A stretch of 64,000 nt of DNA, taken from positions 192,871,518 to 192,935,517 of the forward strand of contig CM054112.1 in assembly GCA_028673005.1 (NCBI GenBank), written 5' to 3'. Under the pieces are notes generated by a model that ran no database searches, was not told the origin of the DNA, and saw nothing but the letters and a program-made list of their open reading frames with translations. Origin of the DNA: Tanypteryx hageni. Lineage: Eukaryota; Arthropoda; Insecta; Odonata; Petaluridae. Numbering within the stretch: position 1 is the stretch's first letter; each line of letters begins with the position of its first letter. The position numbers and the translations under genes were made by a program. Positions 61,501-63,774 of this stretch are shown here, piece after piece.

Positions 61501-61939
61501 ACCTATCAAATATAGGACTAAAAAATACATGAGATTAGTAATTTGCTATCCAAAGCTTGGATAAAAAACGGTCAATAACATACTGCTCTTACTTCTTTCG
61601 ACTTCGTTCTTGACAGTCACTGAAATAAAATTACCAAGATCATGAAACAATCCAAGAATTAGAAATTTTAAATGACTAACGCTTACACTGTTAAGAGTTT
61701 TATTCGGGTATTAGTGAATATGATCATTTCCGTATTTCCGAAAAAATTAACCCGTCAAATAATGAAAACAACAAATGAAAATAAAACAAGAACTCACAAA
61801 AACATAACTGAATCACGTAGGCATAATACGACCAAATCACGATTGTCACGATAAACATAACAGGAATCCATTTTAAAGCTCTAAAACACAACATTCCCGT
61901 TTTTTTAGAAAAACTATTCCCTTCGTTTGCCGAAGCCAT
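1080..61939 (-). CDS. ZDHHC20-like: DHHC palmitoyltransferase gene, ZDHHC2/15/20 clade (7 coding exons, joined span)
   Basis: Protein S-acyltransferase expected to attach palmitate from acyl-CoA to cysteines of cytosolic-face proteins at Golgi or plasma membranes. Coding exons (minus strand): 61939-61798, 61517-61423, 46838-46718, 37670-37447, 25770-25641, 19356-19230, 1581-1080. All have GT/AG borders and compatible phases, giving 446 aa. Domains: TM1 about 23-45, TM2 about 48-68, zinc-binding cysteine-rich domain 123-158 with DHHC at 149-152 (Cys152 the acyl-accepting nucleophile), TM3 about 166-190, TM4 about 203-226, STLE at 235-238 in place of the family's TTxE, and a PaCCT-type NFQQVFG at 261-267. 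The LGDG block after PaCCT matches the ZDHHC20 arrangement as I remember it. The tail after about residue 285 is acidic and then Pro/Gly/Ser-rich. Symbol is at clade level only; ZDHHC2, 15 and 20 cannot be separated here. Confidence 0.93.
1582..5060. other. Intron 6, part without recognised elements
   Basis: AT-rich intronic DNA. The only distinct feature I see is a GA microsatellite near 1750. The short frames here show no known domain. Confidence 0.5.
1752..1775. repeat. (GA)n microsatellite
   Basis: About ten GA dinucleotides in a row within intron 6. Confidence 0.85.
5065..5801 (+). mobile_element. piggyBac non-autonomous element (family D) with C-terminal zinc-finger relic
   Basis: 737 bp between TTAA copies at 5061-5064 and 5802-5805. 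Ends are CCCTTAACTACACAGG on the left and, read inward from the right, CCCTTGACTACACATG. Just inside the ends lie short dyads, TGGTC..GACCA (5083-5097) and GGTCTCCGAGACC (5743-5755). Inside, plus-strand 5327-5446 encodes [20 protein letters not shown] followed by SRPICTIC, the cysteine-rich DNA-binding domain at the end of piggyBac transposases. It is therefore an internal-deletion derivative of an autonomous copy. Confidence 0.88.
5327..5446 (+). pseudogene. piggyBac transposase C-terminal cysteine-rich domain remnant
   Basis: About 39 codons ending in TGA. Three Cys-x2-Cys pairs (CSTC, CFLC, CTIC region) in the spacing of the piggyBac C-terminal zinc-binding domain. No DDE catalytic part remains in this element. 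Confidence 0.75.
5806..8822. other. Intron 6 stretch without recognised elements
   Basis: AT-rich. A slightly GC-richer patch lies at about 8100-8230 and a GGGGCA/TGCCCC-containing patch at 6846-6892; neither could be assigned. Confidence 0.4.
8823..8910. ncRNA. pre-miRNA-sized hairpin (candidate miRNA or mini-MITE)
   Basis: Arms 8832-8853 and 8879-8900 pair over 22 bp with one mismatch (TCAGGTATTTCCAATAGCCA on the left). The stem continues outward through AAATACTT after a small internal loop. The loop is about 25 nt and can itself partly pair. The size (about 88 nt) fits a microRNA precursor. A small foldback MITE is the alternative. Transcription strand is unknown; the host intron is transcribed from the minus strand. 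Confidence 0.4.
9338..9793. mobile_element. hAT-type MITE
   Basis: 456 bp. Left end CAGGCGTGCTCAA; right end read inward AAGGGATGCTCAA. Flanked by ccatagat (9330-9337) and ctctagat (9794-9801), an aged 8-bp target duplication with 6/8 matching bases. The CAGGxGTGCTCAA end and 8-bp TSD suggest the hAT superfamily (Charlie-like). No coding remnant found. Confidence 0.6.
9802..10260. other. Intron 6, unassigned
   Basis: AT-rich. A 71-codon frame at 9748-9963 shows no known domain and starts inside the MITE. Confidence 0.4.
10261..10755 (-). repeat. Helitron/INE-like dispersed repeat, copy 1 (two internal tandem units)
   Basis: Reverse-oriented relative of the repeat at 39635-42723. One end carries a dyad resembling TGTACTCC..GGAGTACA. 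The core has two tandem units about 154 bp apart, each containing ATGTAGGTCTTCATGTAAAG. The other end has a hairpin, TATGCATTC (10722-10730) with GAATGCATA (10743-10751). Terminal hairpins around a tandem-repeat core recall Helentron-derived INE elements; the class is an inference. Confidence 0.6.
10756..11099. other. Intron 6, unassigned
   Basis: AT-rich; nothing recognised. Confidence 0.4.
11100..11500 (-). pseudogene. LINE reverse-transcriptase C-terminal fragment
   Basis: Minus strand reads [20 protein letters not shown], then [10 protein letters not shown], a stop, and [20 protein letters not shown] followed by KRQRGRKRK. The order EMW.WRR..KI...N..L, ..WLGHI.RG, then GKR.RGR.R is the end of non-LTR reverse-transcriptase ORFs of the L2/jockey/RTE type. 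It has stops and no 5' part, so it is a truncated, inactive relic. Confidence 0.7.
11632..12016. mobile_element. hAT (Charlie-like) MITE
   Basis: 385 bp. Ends CAGGGTTGTTCAAC and, from the right, CAGGCTTGTCCAAC. Flanks atctaatg (11624-11631) and ttctaaca (12017-12024) share 5/8 bases, an eroded 8-bp duplication. Internal GGCCAG/GGCCC-rich ends are typical of the group. Confidence 0.65.
12165..13338. mobile_element. hAT (Charlie-like) element, interrupted
   Basis: Left end AGGAGCTCCCAAAC and right end read inward TAGGAATCACCAAAC. Flanking 8-mers ctttagag (12157-12164) and ccttagag (13339-13346) match at 7/8. A second element (12349-13191) sits inside. About 330 bp of its own sequence remains and no transposase is seen. 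Confidence 0.6.
12349..13191. mobile_element. hAT-like element nested in the preceding one
   Basis: 843 bp. Perfect 13-bp ends TAGGGTTGCCAAC and GTTGGCAACCCTA. Flanks catgttac (12341-12348) and tgtattac (13192-13199) share 5/8 bases. Interior is AT-rich with no recognisable protein. Confidence 0.65.
13428..14101 (+). mobile_element. piggyBac-type TTAA element, family P copy 1
   Basis: 674 bp between TTAA at 13424-13427 and 14102-14105. Similar along its length to 17480-18136; shared landmarks are the GATTTAAATG block near the left end, CAAATACGACATCTGTAA in the middle and a CATTCAG..TAAAGG right end. The reverse-strand element at 16689-16930 shares both ends of it. No transposase found. Confidence 0.7.
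14106..15312. other. Intron 6, unassigned
   Basis: AT-rich; no TIR pair or coding relic recognised. Confidence 0.4.
15313..15398 (+). repeat. tRNA-derived SINE head or tRNA pseudogene
   Basis: A-box-like TGGCATTGTGAGTAATG (from 15324) and B-box GGTTTAATCCC (15368-15378; consensus GGTTCRANNCC with one change) at tRNA-like spacing, followed by a T-run. The region does not fold into a convincing full cloverleaf by eye, so a SINE or decayed tRNA is more likely than a working tRNA gene. Confidence 0.5.
15580..16030. mobile_element. Foldback element with repeat-built inverted arms
   Basis: Inner arms 15671-15711 and 15843-15881 pair over about 39 bp (TTGGAAAGCAAGACACCATG against its complement). 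A third, shorter match to GTATGGCAGGGGA lies between them. Outside these, both arms consist of degenerate units of about 14-17 bp (variants of GACAAACTCATCGTG) on the left and their complements on the right, up to about 16030. Long arms made of short tandem units are how Foldback transposons are built. Confidence 0.55.
16085..16131 (-). repeat. Solo end of the CCGTATTTACTCG TIR family
   Basis: Read on the minus strand: TACCGTATTTACCCGAATCC, then a run ending TTTTTTCCCCC. This matches the left end of the element at 38514. No partner end was found nearby. Confidence 0.5.
16132..16635. other. Intron 6, unassigned
   Basis: AT-rich; a small dyad AGATAACTGAAAGTTATCT lies at about 16415-16433. Confidence 0.4.
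16638..16962. mobile_element. CCGTATTTACTCG-type MITE (interrupted)
   Basis: Left end TACTCTGCGTATAAGTCAAC; right end read inward TACTGTATATCATGGTGTAT then GAGTCGACC. The shared GTATAAGTCGACC core identifies one TIR family. The left TIR seems to lack about 8 bp. The TTAA-type element 16689-16930 is inserted in it. Confidence 0.55.
16689..16930 (-). mobile_element. piggyBac-type MITE, family P copy 3
   Basis: 242 bp with perfect 11-bp ends CCTTTAAACGC/GCGTTTAAAGG. Flanks ATAA (16685-16688) and TTAA (16931-16934). A perfect 16-bp palindrome, GTGCCCATATGGGCAC, lies at 16705-16720. On the reverse strand it aligns with the two longer copies at 13428 and 17480 minus their middle. Confidence 0.8.
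16965..17475. other. Intron 6, unassigned
   Basis: Nothing recognised. Confidence 0.4.
17480..18136 (+). mobile_element. piggyBac-type TTAA element, family P copy 2
   Basis: 657 bp between TTAA at 17476-17479 and 18137-18140. Left end ACTTTAAATGC matches CCTTTAAACGC of copy 3. Divergent from copy 1 (13428) but collinear, in the same orientation, 4 kb away. No functional ORF. Confidence 0.7.
18141..19229. other. Intron 6, distal part
   Basis: AT-rich intron next to the exon 6 donor; nothing recognised. Confidence 0.4.
19230..19356 (-). CDS. DHHC gene exon 6 (PaCCT motif)
   Basis: 127 nt, phase 1 to phase 2. Acceptor TCATTGCAG, donor AAA|GTAAGT. Encodes [20 protein letters not shown] and [20 protein letters not shown]. 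The ESFRAP and DGFSLG blocks and the N..QVFG..KK.WFLPI motif are the family's conserved C-terminal (PaCCT) region. Exon 7 follows 17.6 kb downstream. Confidence 0.92.
19357..20477. other. Intron 5, unassigned
   Basis: Upstream of exon 6. No transposon ends or coding relic recognised. Confidence 0.4.
20478..20668 (-). mobile_element. hAT solo end fragment
   Basis: Related to 55290-55485. It has the same end (CTGGGGCATAACTTGGGG on the minus strand, compared with CAGGGGCATACGTAACTTGG) followed by the same roughly 170 bp. The minus strand contains [18 protein letters not shown], collinear with the other copy. The rest of the element is missing. Confidence 0.55.
20669..21559. other. Intron 5, unassigned
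   Basis: Nothing recognised. Confidence 0.4.
21560..22165 (+). repeat. Dispersed repeat family R, copy 1
   Basis: Blocks CTCAACATTCCATTTCAGTA, CTGGGTTTTCATTTGCTATT and GGTTGGCTGGGAACCACTCT recur, in reverse orientation, at 62640-63010. The block 22045-22145 recurs at 63785-63905. Block order differs between the copies. The class is unknown. A TGTCTGTG-rich tract follows at about 22138-22185. Confidence 0.65.
22046..22138 (+). pseudogene. Conserved 31-codon frame in repeat R
   Basis: Reads [20 protein letters not shown] then [10 protein letters not shown], stop. The second copy (63794-63886, minus) differs at seven bases, all at third codon positions, and only one changes an amino acid (Glu to Asp). 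The protein family is not recognised. In the second copy the frame stays open past this point. Confidence 0.4.
22166..22773. other. Intron 5, unassigned
   Basis: Contains a TGTGGTGACCACA dyad at about 22694. No element ends were matched to it. Confidence 0.4.
22778..23841. mobile_element. piggyBac non-autonomous element, family E
   Basis: Left end CCTCCAGTACT after TTAT (22774-22777); right end read inward CCCTGCAGTACT before TTAA (23842-23845). Sub-terminal dyads are GGGTG..CACCC (22795-22811) and GGGGTG..CACCCC (23779-23797). Interrupted by the mariner MITE 23116-23401. No transposase fragment seen. Confidence 0.7.
23116..23401 (-). mobile_element. mariner-derived MITE nested in piggyBac family E
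   Basis: 286 bp between TA dinucleotides (23114-23115 and 23402-23403). Long TIRs: CGAGGGTAAGTCAAAAAGTA on the left and its near-complement on the right. On the minus strand the interior reads [14 protein letters not shown], stop, [17 protein letters not shown], stop, resembling the last residues of a mariner transposase. It is therefore a deletion derivative of an autonomous mariner. Confidence 0.85.
23846..24429. other. Intron 5, unassigned
   Basis: Directly upstream of the pogo relic and may be its eroded 5' side. No TIR could be paired. Confidence 0.35.
24430..25060 (+). pseudogene. pogo-type transposase fragment (HTH plus start of DDE)
   Basis: Reading across three frames with breaks: [12 protein letters not shown] (Brinker/HTH-like region), [14 protein letters not shown] then [20 protein letters not shown] (CENPB-type HTH), the intact run [40 protein letters not shown] (first part of the DDE core), and [13 protein letters not shown]. 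The order matches pogo/POGK-like transposases. Stops and frameshifts make it inactive. The downstream DDE half was not found. Confidence 0.75.
25061..25640. other. Intron 5 next to exon 5
   Basis: AT-rich. The frame at 25174-25422 has no recognised domain. Confidence 0.4.
25641..25770 (-). CDS. DHHC gene exon 5 (TM4)
   Basis: 130 nt, phase 0 to phase 1. Acceptor GTTTTTCAG, donor GGTGAG. Encodes [20 protein letters not shown] and then [20 protein letters not shown], the fourth membrane segment and the YHCYLV exit seen in ZDHHC20-like enzymes. Its last codons plus the first two bases of exon 6 give STLE, the position of the conserved TTxE motif. Confidence 0.92.
25771..26339. other. Intron 4, unassigned
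   Basis: Nothing recognised. Confidence 0.4.
26340..26859. repeat. Large inverted repeat (arms about 225-235 bp, 60-nt loop)
   Basis: Left arm 26340-26574, loop 26575-26634, right arm 26635-26859. Arms begin at GTACTT and meet at ATCTTAATATATAT/ATATATATTAAGAT. Landmarks are TTTGAACATGAAGGAA, TTTTTGGTTCCTT and GTAGCATTCATCTTAATATA on the left with complements on the right. By eye they agree at roughly 80% with small indels. No target duplication was identified. It could be a palindromic MITE or an hpRNA-type locus; a transcript from either strand would fold into long dsRNA. Confidence 0.8.
27096..27222. repeat. 127-bp hairpin element
   Basis: Ends CAGGCA/TGCCTG. Inner arms of about 27 bp (GGGAATATTTTTGAAACGAG, and its complement at 27175-27203) with one or two mismatches, and further pairing (CTGT..ACAG) toward the loop. 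Probably a small foldback MITE; no TSD was identified. Confidence 0.65.
27631..28868. mobile_element. piggyBac-type element, family F
   Basis: 1238 bp between TTAA at 27627-27630 and 28869-28872. Ends CCACTTGACTGG and, from the right, CCTCTTGACTGG. A strong dyad (arms CATGACGA/TCGTCATG, 27644-27665) sits just inside the left end and a second, weaker one follows near 27690-27715. It contains a tandem duplication of about 146 bp (27867-28160). No recognisable transposase. Confidence 0.8.
27867..28160. repeat. Two tandem copies, period about 146 bp, inside family F
   Basis: Unit begins GTTGTGTGGGGTTGCATATA at 27867 and again at 28013. CCTCCCGGTC, CAATAAATTTTTTTT and ACTCAGGCACCAGGAAT recur in the same order. 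Confidence 0.8.
28873..29696. other. Intron 4, unassigned
   Basis: Nothing recognised. Confidence 0.4.
29697..29810 (+). mobile_element. pogo/Tigger-like element end (partner not found)
   Basis: ACAGGTATCCCCCGATTTAC then GCGAGAGTTGCGTTCC. The CAGGTA..CC.CGATTTACGCG start after TA, with GCGTTCC, is the style of pogo/Tigger ends seen elsewhere in the window (38315, 54401, 59464). No complementary end could be paired. Confidence 0.45.
30135..31190 (+). pseudogene. piggyBac transposase C-terminal relic (family C)
   Basis: First part reads [16 protein letters not shown], then [20 protein letters not shown] (contains the third catalytic Asp region, GGVDT.D) and [19 protein letters not shown]. After a frameshift it continues [20 protein letters not shown]. 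The frame resumes after the hAT insertion with [12 protein letters not shown] and ends with a cysteine-rich tail (KTKNVCT, stop, [20 protein letters not shown]). At least two stops and two shifts make it dead. Confidence 0.8.
30471..30966. mobile_element. hAT MITE inserted in the piggyBac transposase relic
   Basis: 496 bp with perfect 11-bp ends CAGTGGCATAG/CTATGCCACTG. Target duplication atcgtgat (30463-30470) and gtcgtgat (30967-30974), 7/8. Removing it rejoins the piggyBac reading frame (HRD then IKFLPRD). Confidence 0.9.
31327..33881. other. Intron 4, unassigned 2.5 kb
   Basis: AT-rich. Short frames without domains. An (AAAAT)n-like tract lies just before the next element at about 33811-33832. 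Confidence 0.4.
34153..34786 (+). mobile_element. TIR element nested in the Tigger-like one (possibly Harbinger)
   Basis: Left end GCTCCACACATTTGTTATTT and right end read inward GGCTCCACACATTCATTAAT. Internal repeats of the TTTGCCGAGTGA type recur in both orientations. Plus strand at 34313 starts [20 protein letters not shown] then a Lys-rich run before a stop, reminiscent of the start of Harbinger transposases. Exact ends and TSD are not resolved. Confidence 0.45.
34974..35064. repeat. 31-bp tandem repeat, 3 copies
   Basis: AGTATAGTAACCCTTTCACA occurs at 34981, 35012 and (one change) 35043; period 31. Confidence 0.9.
35263..35607. other. Intron 4, unassigned
   Basis: Short unique-looking stretch before the piggyBac copy B flank. 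Confidence 0.4.
35608..35656. repeat. 49-bp flank duplication, left copy
   Basis: Identical to 37237-37285: begins TTAATACTTTTGGTTCAG, ends TTTTAAAAACT. The left copy includes the TTAA target plus 45 bp of what should be right-flank DNA. Confidence 0.9.
35657..37236 (+). mobile_element. piggyBac family A, deleted copy B (left end missing)
   Basis: Closely similar to 49923-53677. It lacks the first 215 bp, about 280 bp (around A 50552-50831) and about 1.7 kb (A 51330-53044). The right end is intact: CCCTTAGTTAGTCGCGTG read inward, dyad GGGGTCATATTGACCCC at 37176-37192, TTAA at 37237-37240. On the left, element sequence starts at AAACTATTTTTATGTGC directly after flank DNA. The third catalytic Asp and an undamaged cysteine-rich domain remain. 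Confidence 0.92.
36571..37026 (+). pseudogene. piggyBac transposase C-terminal third (copy B)
   Basis: Open to a stop at 37024-37026: [20 protein letters not shown], later [20 protein letters not shown] and the zinc domain [17 protein letters not shown] then MKCIEC. The deletion junction places it in frame with 20 upstream codons that were non-coding in copy A. No good ATG. It preserves 26 bp lost from copy A. Confidence 0.8.
37237..37285. repeat. 49-bp flank duplication, right copy
   Basis: TTAA target and adjoining right flank of piggyBac copy B, identical to 35608-35656. Confidence 0.9.
37447..37670 (-). CDS. DHHC gene exon 4 (catalytic DHHC zinc domain and TM3)
   Basis: 224 nt, phase 1 to phase 0. 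Acceptor TTCTGCAG, donor AAG|GTATGT. Encodes [20 protein letters not shown], then [12 protein letters not shown], with every zinc-binding Cys/His in place and the DHHC nucleophile Cys152. TM3 follows ([18 protein letters not shown]), ending at FIAFWK. This exon alone assigns the gene to the DHHC family. Confidence 0.96.
38131..38200. mobile_element. Probable solo piggyBac-type end
   Basis: Contains TGTCGAGTGTCACTCGACA (38150-38168, a near-perfect dyad) and then CAAGTTGAGTGTAACTTG. It follows TTTTGCGCTCACA, the layout of piggyBac MITE ends. No clear TTAA or partner end. Confidence 0.35.
40177..41268 (+). CDS. hAT transposase, N-terminal half (TTF-type zinc finger), truncated
   Basis: 363 aa, start ATG in good context (ACCATGG); TTTAACAG just upstream could be a 5' UTR splice acceptor. 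Residues about 50-125 form a TTF-type finger ([20 protein letters not shown], then [10 protein letters not shown]). About 245-265 is [20 protein letters not shown] with a candidate catalytic Asp. About 315-325 is [12 protein letters not shown] with the second. [15 protein letters not shown] follows, then a stop. Family members are roughly twice as long. The following frame (41280-41501) encodes the dimerisation domain out of register. It could still make a DNA-binding, catalytically dead protein. Confidence 0.85.
   Translation: MALHPQEISSVSVSELQQLKFSQLSLHEKVTVKKRGRSTPDILISQPGKSNNKKYIRSFNSEWYQRKSWLCGCEVKNALFCFPCLLFGGDVPWTKDGFRNINKMKEKTEKHEKSKKHVDNVVSLSLLGTVSIKEKLSEAYRLSINEHNIKVKKNREILSKIIDCIYFCGNFETPLRGHDEKDDSVNPGVFRGLVNFASKLDSDLKNHLETSAVFKGVSRTIQNEILDCLLQIYHEEIRTEIRKASFVAVMADDTTDVSEHTQMVLVLRYILNEEIFERFWGFFIPENQTADGISKRILEQLNIILQGNGQKLIAQTFDGANVMKGKKAGVQAKIKAVYSNAHFIHCYAHQLNLMMSEIVKLRN
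41280..41501 (+). pseudogene. hAT C-terminal dimerisation domain fragment
   Basis: [20 protein letters not shown] then [20 protein letters not shown], the hATC domain core (S.AER.FS.L..IK..LRS.M...RLN.LA.L). Frame differs from the upstream ORF, so an internal deletion of the transposase middle was out of frame. Confidence 0.85.
43599..44066. other. Intron 3, unassigned
   Basis: Nothing recognised between the nest and the next Tigger. Confidence 0.4.
44069..45480 (+). mobile_element. Tigger/pogo element with decayed transposase
   Basis: Left end CAGTAAACCCTTGATATTCC and right end read inward CAGTAAATTCTTGATACTCG; TA follows on the right (45481-45482). 1.4 kb with the second half of a Tigger transposase inside. 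Confidence 0.8.
44300..45110 (+). pseudogene. Tigger transposase relic (DDE part and C-terminus)
   Basis: [20 protein letters not shown], then [20 protein letters not shown] (the LLLLDN.P.HP catalytic motif) and [15 protein letters not shown] (LQPMDQG motif). Several stops and shifts follow, and it ends in [23 protein letters not shown]. The QTTLTSYFK end is duplicated in tandem (24 bp, 45029-45076). Confidence 0.85.
45483..46113. other. Intron 3, unassigned
   Basis: AT-rich; nothing recognised. Confidence 0.4.
46116..46309. mobile_element. CCGTATTTACTCG-family MITE
   Basis: 194 bp. Ends CTGTATTTACTTGTC and, from the right, CCATATTTACTCGCATAATT; flanked by TA (46114-46115, 46310-46311). Both halves contain CATAATTGCYCC. 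Same family as 38514-42798 and 16638-16962. Confidence 0.75.
46718..46838 (-). CDS. DHHC gene exon 3 (cytosolic linker)
   Basis: 121 nt, phase 0 to phase 1. Acceptor TTTATTTCAG; donor GGAG|GTAATA. Encodes [20 protein letters not shown] and then [20 protein letters not shown], the charged linker that precedes the cysteine-rich domain. It corresponds to the region with alternating Glu/Arg before LPI..TR in vertebrate ZDHHC20. It lies 14.6 kb downstream of exon 2. Confidence 0.92.
46950..48218 (+). mobile_element. mariner element
   Basis: 1269 bp. Ends CGAGGATAATTCAATAAG and, from the right, TGAGGATAATTCAAGACAC. TA flanks at 46948-46949 and 48219-48220. Length is that of a complete mariner, with a dead transposase inside. 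It lies in intron 2 about 110 bp upstream of exon 3. Confidence 0.92.
47111..48127 (+). pseudogene. mariner transposase pseudogene
   Basis: Reads [20 protein letters not shown], then [20 protein letters not shown] (paired HTH), [40 protein letters not shown] (first Asp), [17 protein letters not shown] (second Asp), and YSPD, stop, [20 protein letters not shown] (third Asp, D34D-type). Many stops and frameshifts. Full length but inactive, about 340 codons, as in the mariner family. Confidence 0.92.
48221..49918. other. Intron 2, unassigned
   Basis: Contains a 129-codon frame at 49364-49753 with a short run ([17 protein letters not shown]) that faintly recalls the Tigger LPPN..LQPMDQG motif; too weak to annotate. 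Confidence 0.35.
49923..53677 (+). mobile_element. piggyBac family A, nearly complete copy
   Basis: 3755 bp between TTAA at 49919-49922 and 53678-53681. Ends CCCTTAATTAGTCGCATG and, from the right, CCCTTAGTTAGTCGCGTG. Dyads GGGGTCAATATGACCCC at 49940-49956 and its partner at 53617-53633. It has an unusually long 5' non-coding part (about 1.9 kb, shared with copy B at 35657) ahead of the transposase. Confidence 0.95.
51804..53466 (+). pseudogene. piggyBac transposase (three inactivating lesions)
   Basis: Starts ATG 51804 ([20 protein letters not shown]), acidic N-terminus, stop TAA at 51975-51977. The same frame then runs 52011-52847 with the DDE core ([32 protein letters not shown]) to TAA 52848-52850 after GTLRKNKK. 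It continues through [20 protein letters not shown] to a 26-bp deletion at about 53274 (present in copy B), then the cysteine-rich end [24 protein letters not shown] and stop at 53466. One zinc-domain Cys (TRC in copy B) is Arg here. All three catalytic Asp regions survive. About 550 codons, normal for the family. Confidence 0.92.
53682..54398. other. Intron 2, mostly unassigned
   Basis: 53848-53886 (GTGTGTATTTTTGG..TAACCAACCTCT) resembles 9418-9460 inside the hAT MITE; a shared repeat fragment. Confidence 0.35.
54401..55062. mobile_element. pogo/Tigger-like MITE
   Basis: 662 bp. Ends CAGTCATACCTTGATATACC and, from the right, CAGTAATACCGCGATATACA; TA flanks at 54399-54400 and 55063-55064. 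Inserted beside, and probably into, the hAT relic that follows. Confidence 0.85.
55065..55485 (-). pseudogene. hAT relic with dimerisation domain
   Basis: Minus strand begins with CAGGGGCATACGTAACTTGG (hAT-type end) at 55485 and has [20 protein letters not shown] then [20 protein letters not shown], the hATC core, before stopping at the Tigger insertion. The near-terminal position of hATC shows a large internal deletion. Related to 20478-20668. Confidence 0.7.
55486..55817. other. Intron 2, unassigned
   Basis: Nothing recognised. Confidence 0.4.
55820..58068. mobile_element. pogo/Tigger-like element, 2.2 kb
   Basis: Ends CAGTAAAACTTCGTTATTTT and, from the right, CAGTAAAACCTCGTTATTTC; TA flanks (55818-55819, 58069-58070). 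ATAATTCGAA occurs near both ends. The 149-codon minus frame at 56395-56844 is not a recognisable transposase. A dyad-rich, TTAA-adjacent patch at about 57205-57256 may be a piggyBac end inserted inside. Confidence 0.75.
58071..59461. other. Intron 2, unassigned
   Basis: GC-richer patch at about 59055-59160; no assignment. Confidence 0.35.
59464..60310 (+). mobile_element. pogo/Tigger element with C-terminal transposase remnant
   Basis: 847 bp. Left end AAGGTAACCCTTGGTTTTCG, right end read inward CAGGTAACCCTCGGTTTGCG; TA flanks (59462-59463, 60311-60312). Confidence 0.85.
59780..60070 (+). pseudogene. Tigger transposase C-terminal remnant
   Basis: Open frame 59728-60105 includes [40 protein letters not shown] and [20 protein letters not shown] then AFL. 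It matches the end of Tigger/jerky-type transposases (L....I..LTEE...ID...R......S....Y..I..E.K...RQSTL..F). The DDE core is missing. Confidence 0.75.
60313..61422. other. Intron 2, unassigned, next to exon 2
   Basis: AT-rich; nothing recognised. Confidence 0.4.
61423..61517 (-). CDS. DHHC gene exon 2 (TM2)
   Basis: 95 nt, phase 1 to phase 0. The acceptor is a T-rich tract ending TTTTTTAG. It encodes [20 protein letters not shown] and then [11 protein letters not shown], the second membrane helix followed by the luminal-to-cytosolic turn typical of the family (WSYW then GRVP). Donor is CAG|GTAAC. No stand-alone open frame marks it, so it was found by reading downstream of exon 1. Confidence 0.92.
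61798..61939 (-). CDS. DHHC gene exon 1 (start codon, TM1)
   Basis: 142 nt, ends in phase 1. Starts at ATG 61939 (context ACGATGG) and encodes MASANEG, a short Lys/Ser-rich cytosolic stretch, then the first membrane segment ending in [12 protein letters not shown]. This WSYYAYV block is a strong signature of the ZDHHC2/15/20 clade. Donor is GTGAGT at 61797. An in-frame TTG two codons upstream is not a likely start. Confidence 0.93.
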
Positions 61940-62110
61940 CGTCAATAAATCAACAAAACACCTTAATGATCGTTACATCCACCTATACATATTAAACTAC
62001 ACTAAATCACAGATGGCTCCCTAGTGCCACGAGTGGCAAATATATGAACGATATGAACAACATTTTTTCCTCCTTTCAAACATTTCAAACTCGCAATAAC
62101 ACTTTACTAT
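61940..62110 (-). promoter_or_regulatory. Presumed 5' UTR/proximal promoter of the DHHC gene
   Basis: Directly upstream of the ATG. Minus strand contains GCCACTCGTGGCACTAGG then GAGCCATCTGTG (62011-62038), about 75-100 bp before the start codon. This is a motif-like block that recalls insulator/promoter GGCACTAGGGAGCC-type sites (CTCF-like). No clear TATA box. Transcription start not defined. Confidence 0.3.
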
Positions 62111-62639
62111 GAAGTATTGGTTATAAATTAGCATTTAATGACGCAAACATAATTAATTTCATGGCTTTCATGAAGTAGTTTTTAAGGTGAATTGGTTTAA
62201 CCTATCCATGCGAAAATTTTAATCCTAGTGATAAAACATTAAAATTAGTCGTCGGTAGGCGAAAGCAGAGACGTGGTGATTTTTTGAATGGCCTCGTTAA
62301 AACCATTTTAAGGCCCATTATTGTTATAAAAGGAGGTGCTCAAATTAAAATTACTGTGAAAGATGATTTTTCAGTTTAATTTTGCATCAATTTAGTGACA
62401 CAAGTTCTATGACTGAAAATAAATAACTACGATTAATAGGTTTTTAATTACTTTATTAGACTGATGAAACAAAATTATAGCCTGTTCATAAACGCTAAGA
62501 TCTTGAAAAAGTCGATTACTGTAAAAAACTGGATTCTTTTAGCAGATATATTCAATGTGAGTGTTGTTGTATTAATTGTTTTTTATTATAAGCTAAAATA
62601 AAACAAAAATATTATTGAAGTTTAACGGAAGATGAAGGG

Positions 62640-63010
62640 GTTGCGCAATGTTATTACGAGAGTACGGTTCCCAGTCAACCTAAAAAATTCACTTTTTTAT
62701 CATAAATAATGTAGTTTAACACAAAATAAAAGAAAACATTCCAACGTAAACAGCAAATGAAAACCTAGATTCATAAAGTGAAAAAACTCGTTTAATTATC
62801 TTTAAAACGAGTAATAGCAAATGAAACCCAGCATCACAACACAATTACACTTTTCGGCACTTGTGCAATGTATTTCGAGCGCATTTTCGCGATTTTCGAT
62901 CTGCTTTTGTTCATTATAAGGAAATTCTTTAATTAAATTGCTGAACTACTGAAATGGAATGTTGAGTACGTGATGCACAGATGTATTCTTGCGTTCTGTA
63001 ACAAACATTT
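62640..63010 (-). repeat. Dispersed repeat family R, copy 2, proximal block
   Basis: On the minus strand it contains CTCAACATTCCATTTCAGTA, CTGGGTTTCATTTGCTATTA and GGTTGACTGGGAACCGTACT, in the same order as 21610-21945. It lies about 0.7 kb upstream of the DHHC start codon. Confidence 0.7.
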
Positions 63011-63774
63011 TCAATGCGTAACAGAAAAACAAAATCTAGTGATAACATTTCTTTTAATTGTTCAAAATACGTCACGAAAAATAATGACGCATTAAAGTGG
63101 TAACATTTCTTTCAGCAATCGCGTTCAATATACGCGGCGGAAAATCTTACAAGATGATAGCAATACTTAGATTTACATTAAAAATTCGTAATAAAAAATG
63201 AGAACCTAACAAAATAACATTTCCCTAAATTACGTTCAAAATTAAAACCTTACATTACAAAATGATGGCATTTTTTTAAATTCTAAACTAAAGTTTCACG
63301 TCGAAAATAGCAGCGTTGTCGGTGGAGTTCAAACTGAGCTACAAAATAATTTAGTCGAGAGTTATCACGTTTATTTACTTCTAAAACTGCTAATAATGAG
63401 CATTATAAATATAATCTATAATAATATAACTACTCACTCACTGACACAAAACTCTTAGATACTTCTAAAAGGGGCCAGAAATCTGACATTTGGCATGTAG
63501 AAAAATCGAAAATCACAAAAAAGTTAACATTTAAGGTGTCTTTTTAATATAATGTTCCAAAGCATGGGATTCAGTGCAAGGCTTTGTAAAAATGCGTTCT
63601 TAAATTACTTAAAATTGGGATACGAATTCGCAAAAAGAATAGTTGTCTATGTGAAAAAACGGAATTCTTAATTTTTGAAGGTAGAAATCAAATACGTACC
63701 GAATTAGCGTAAATATCTGCTTTTAAAAAAAGGAGCGTTACTAAGACGTACTAAGCGTCAATTGATAACAATAG

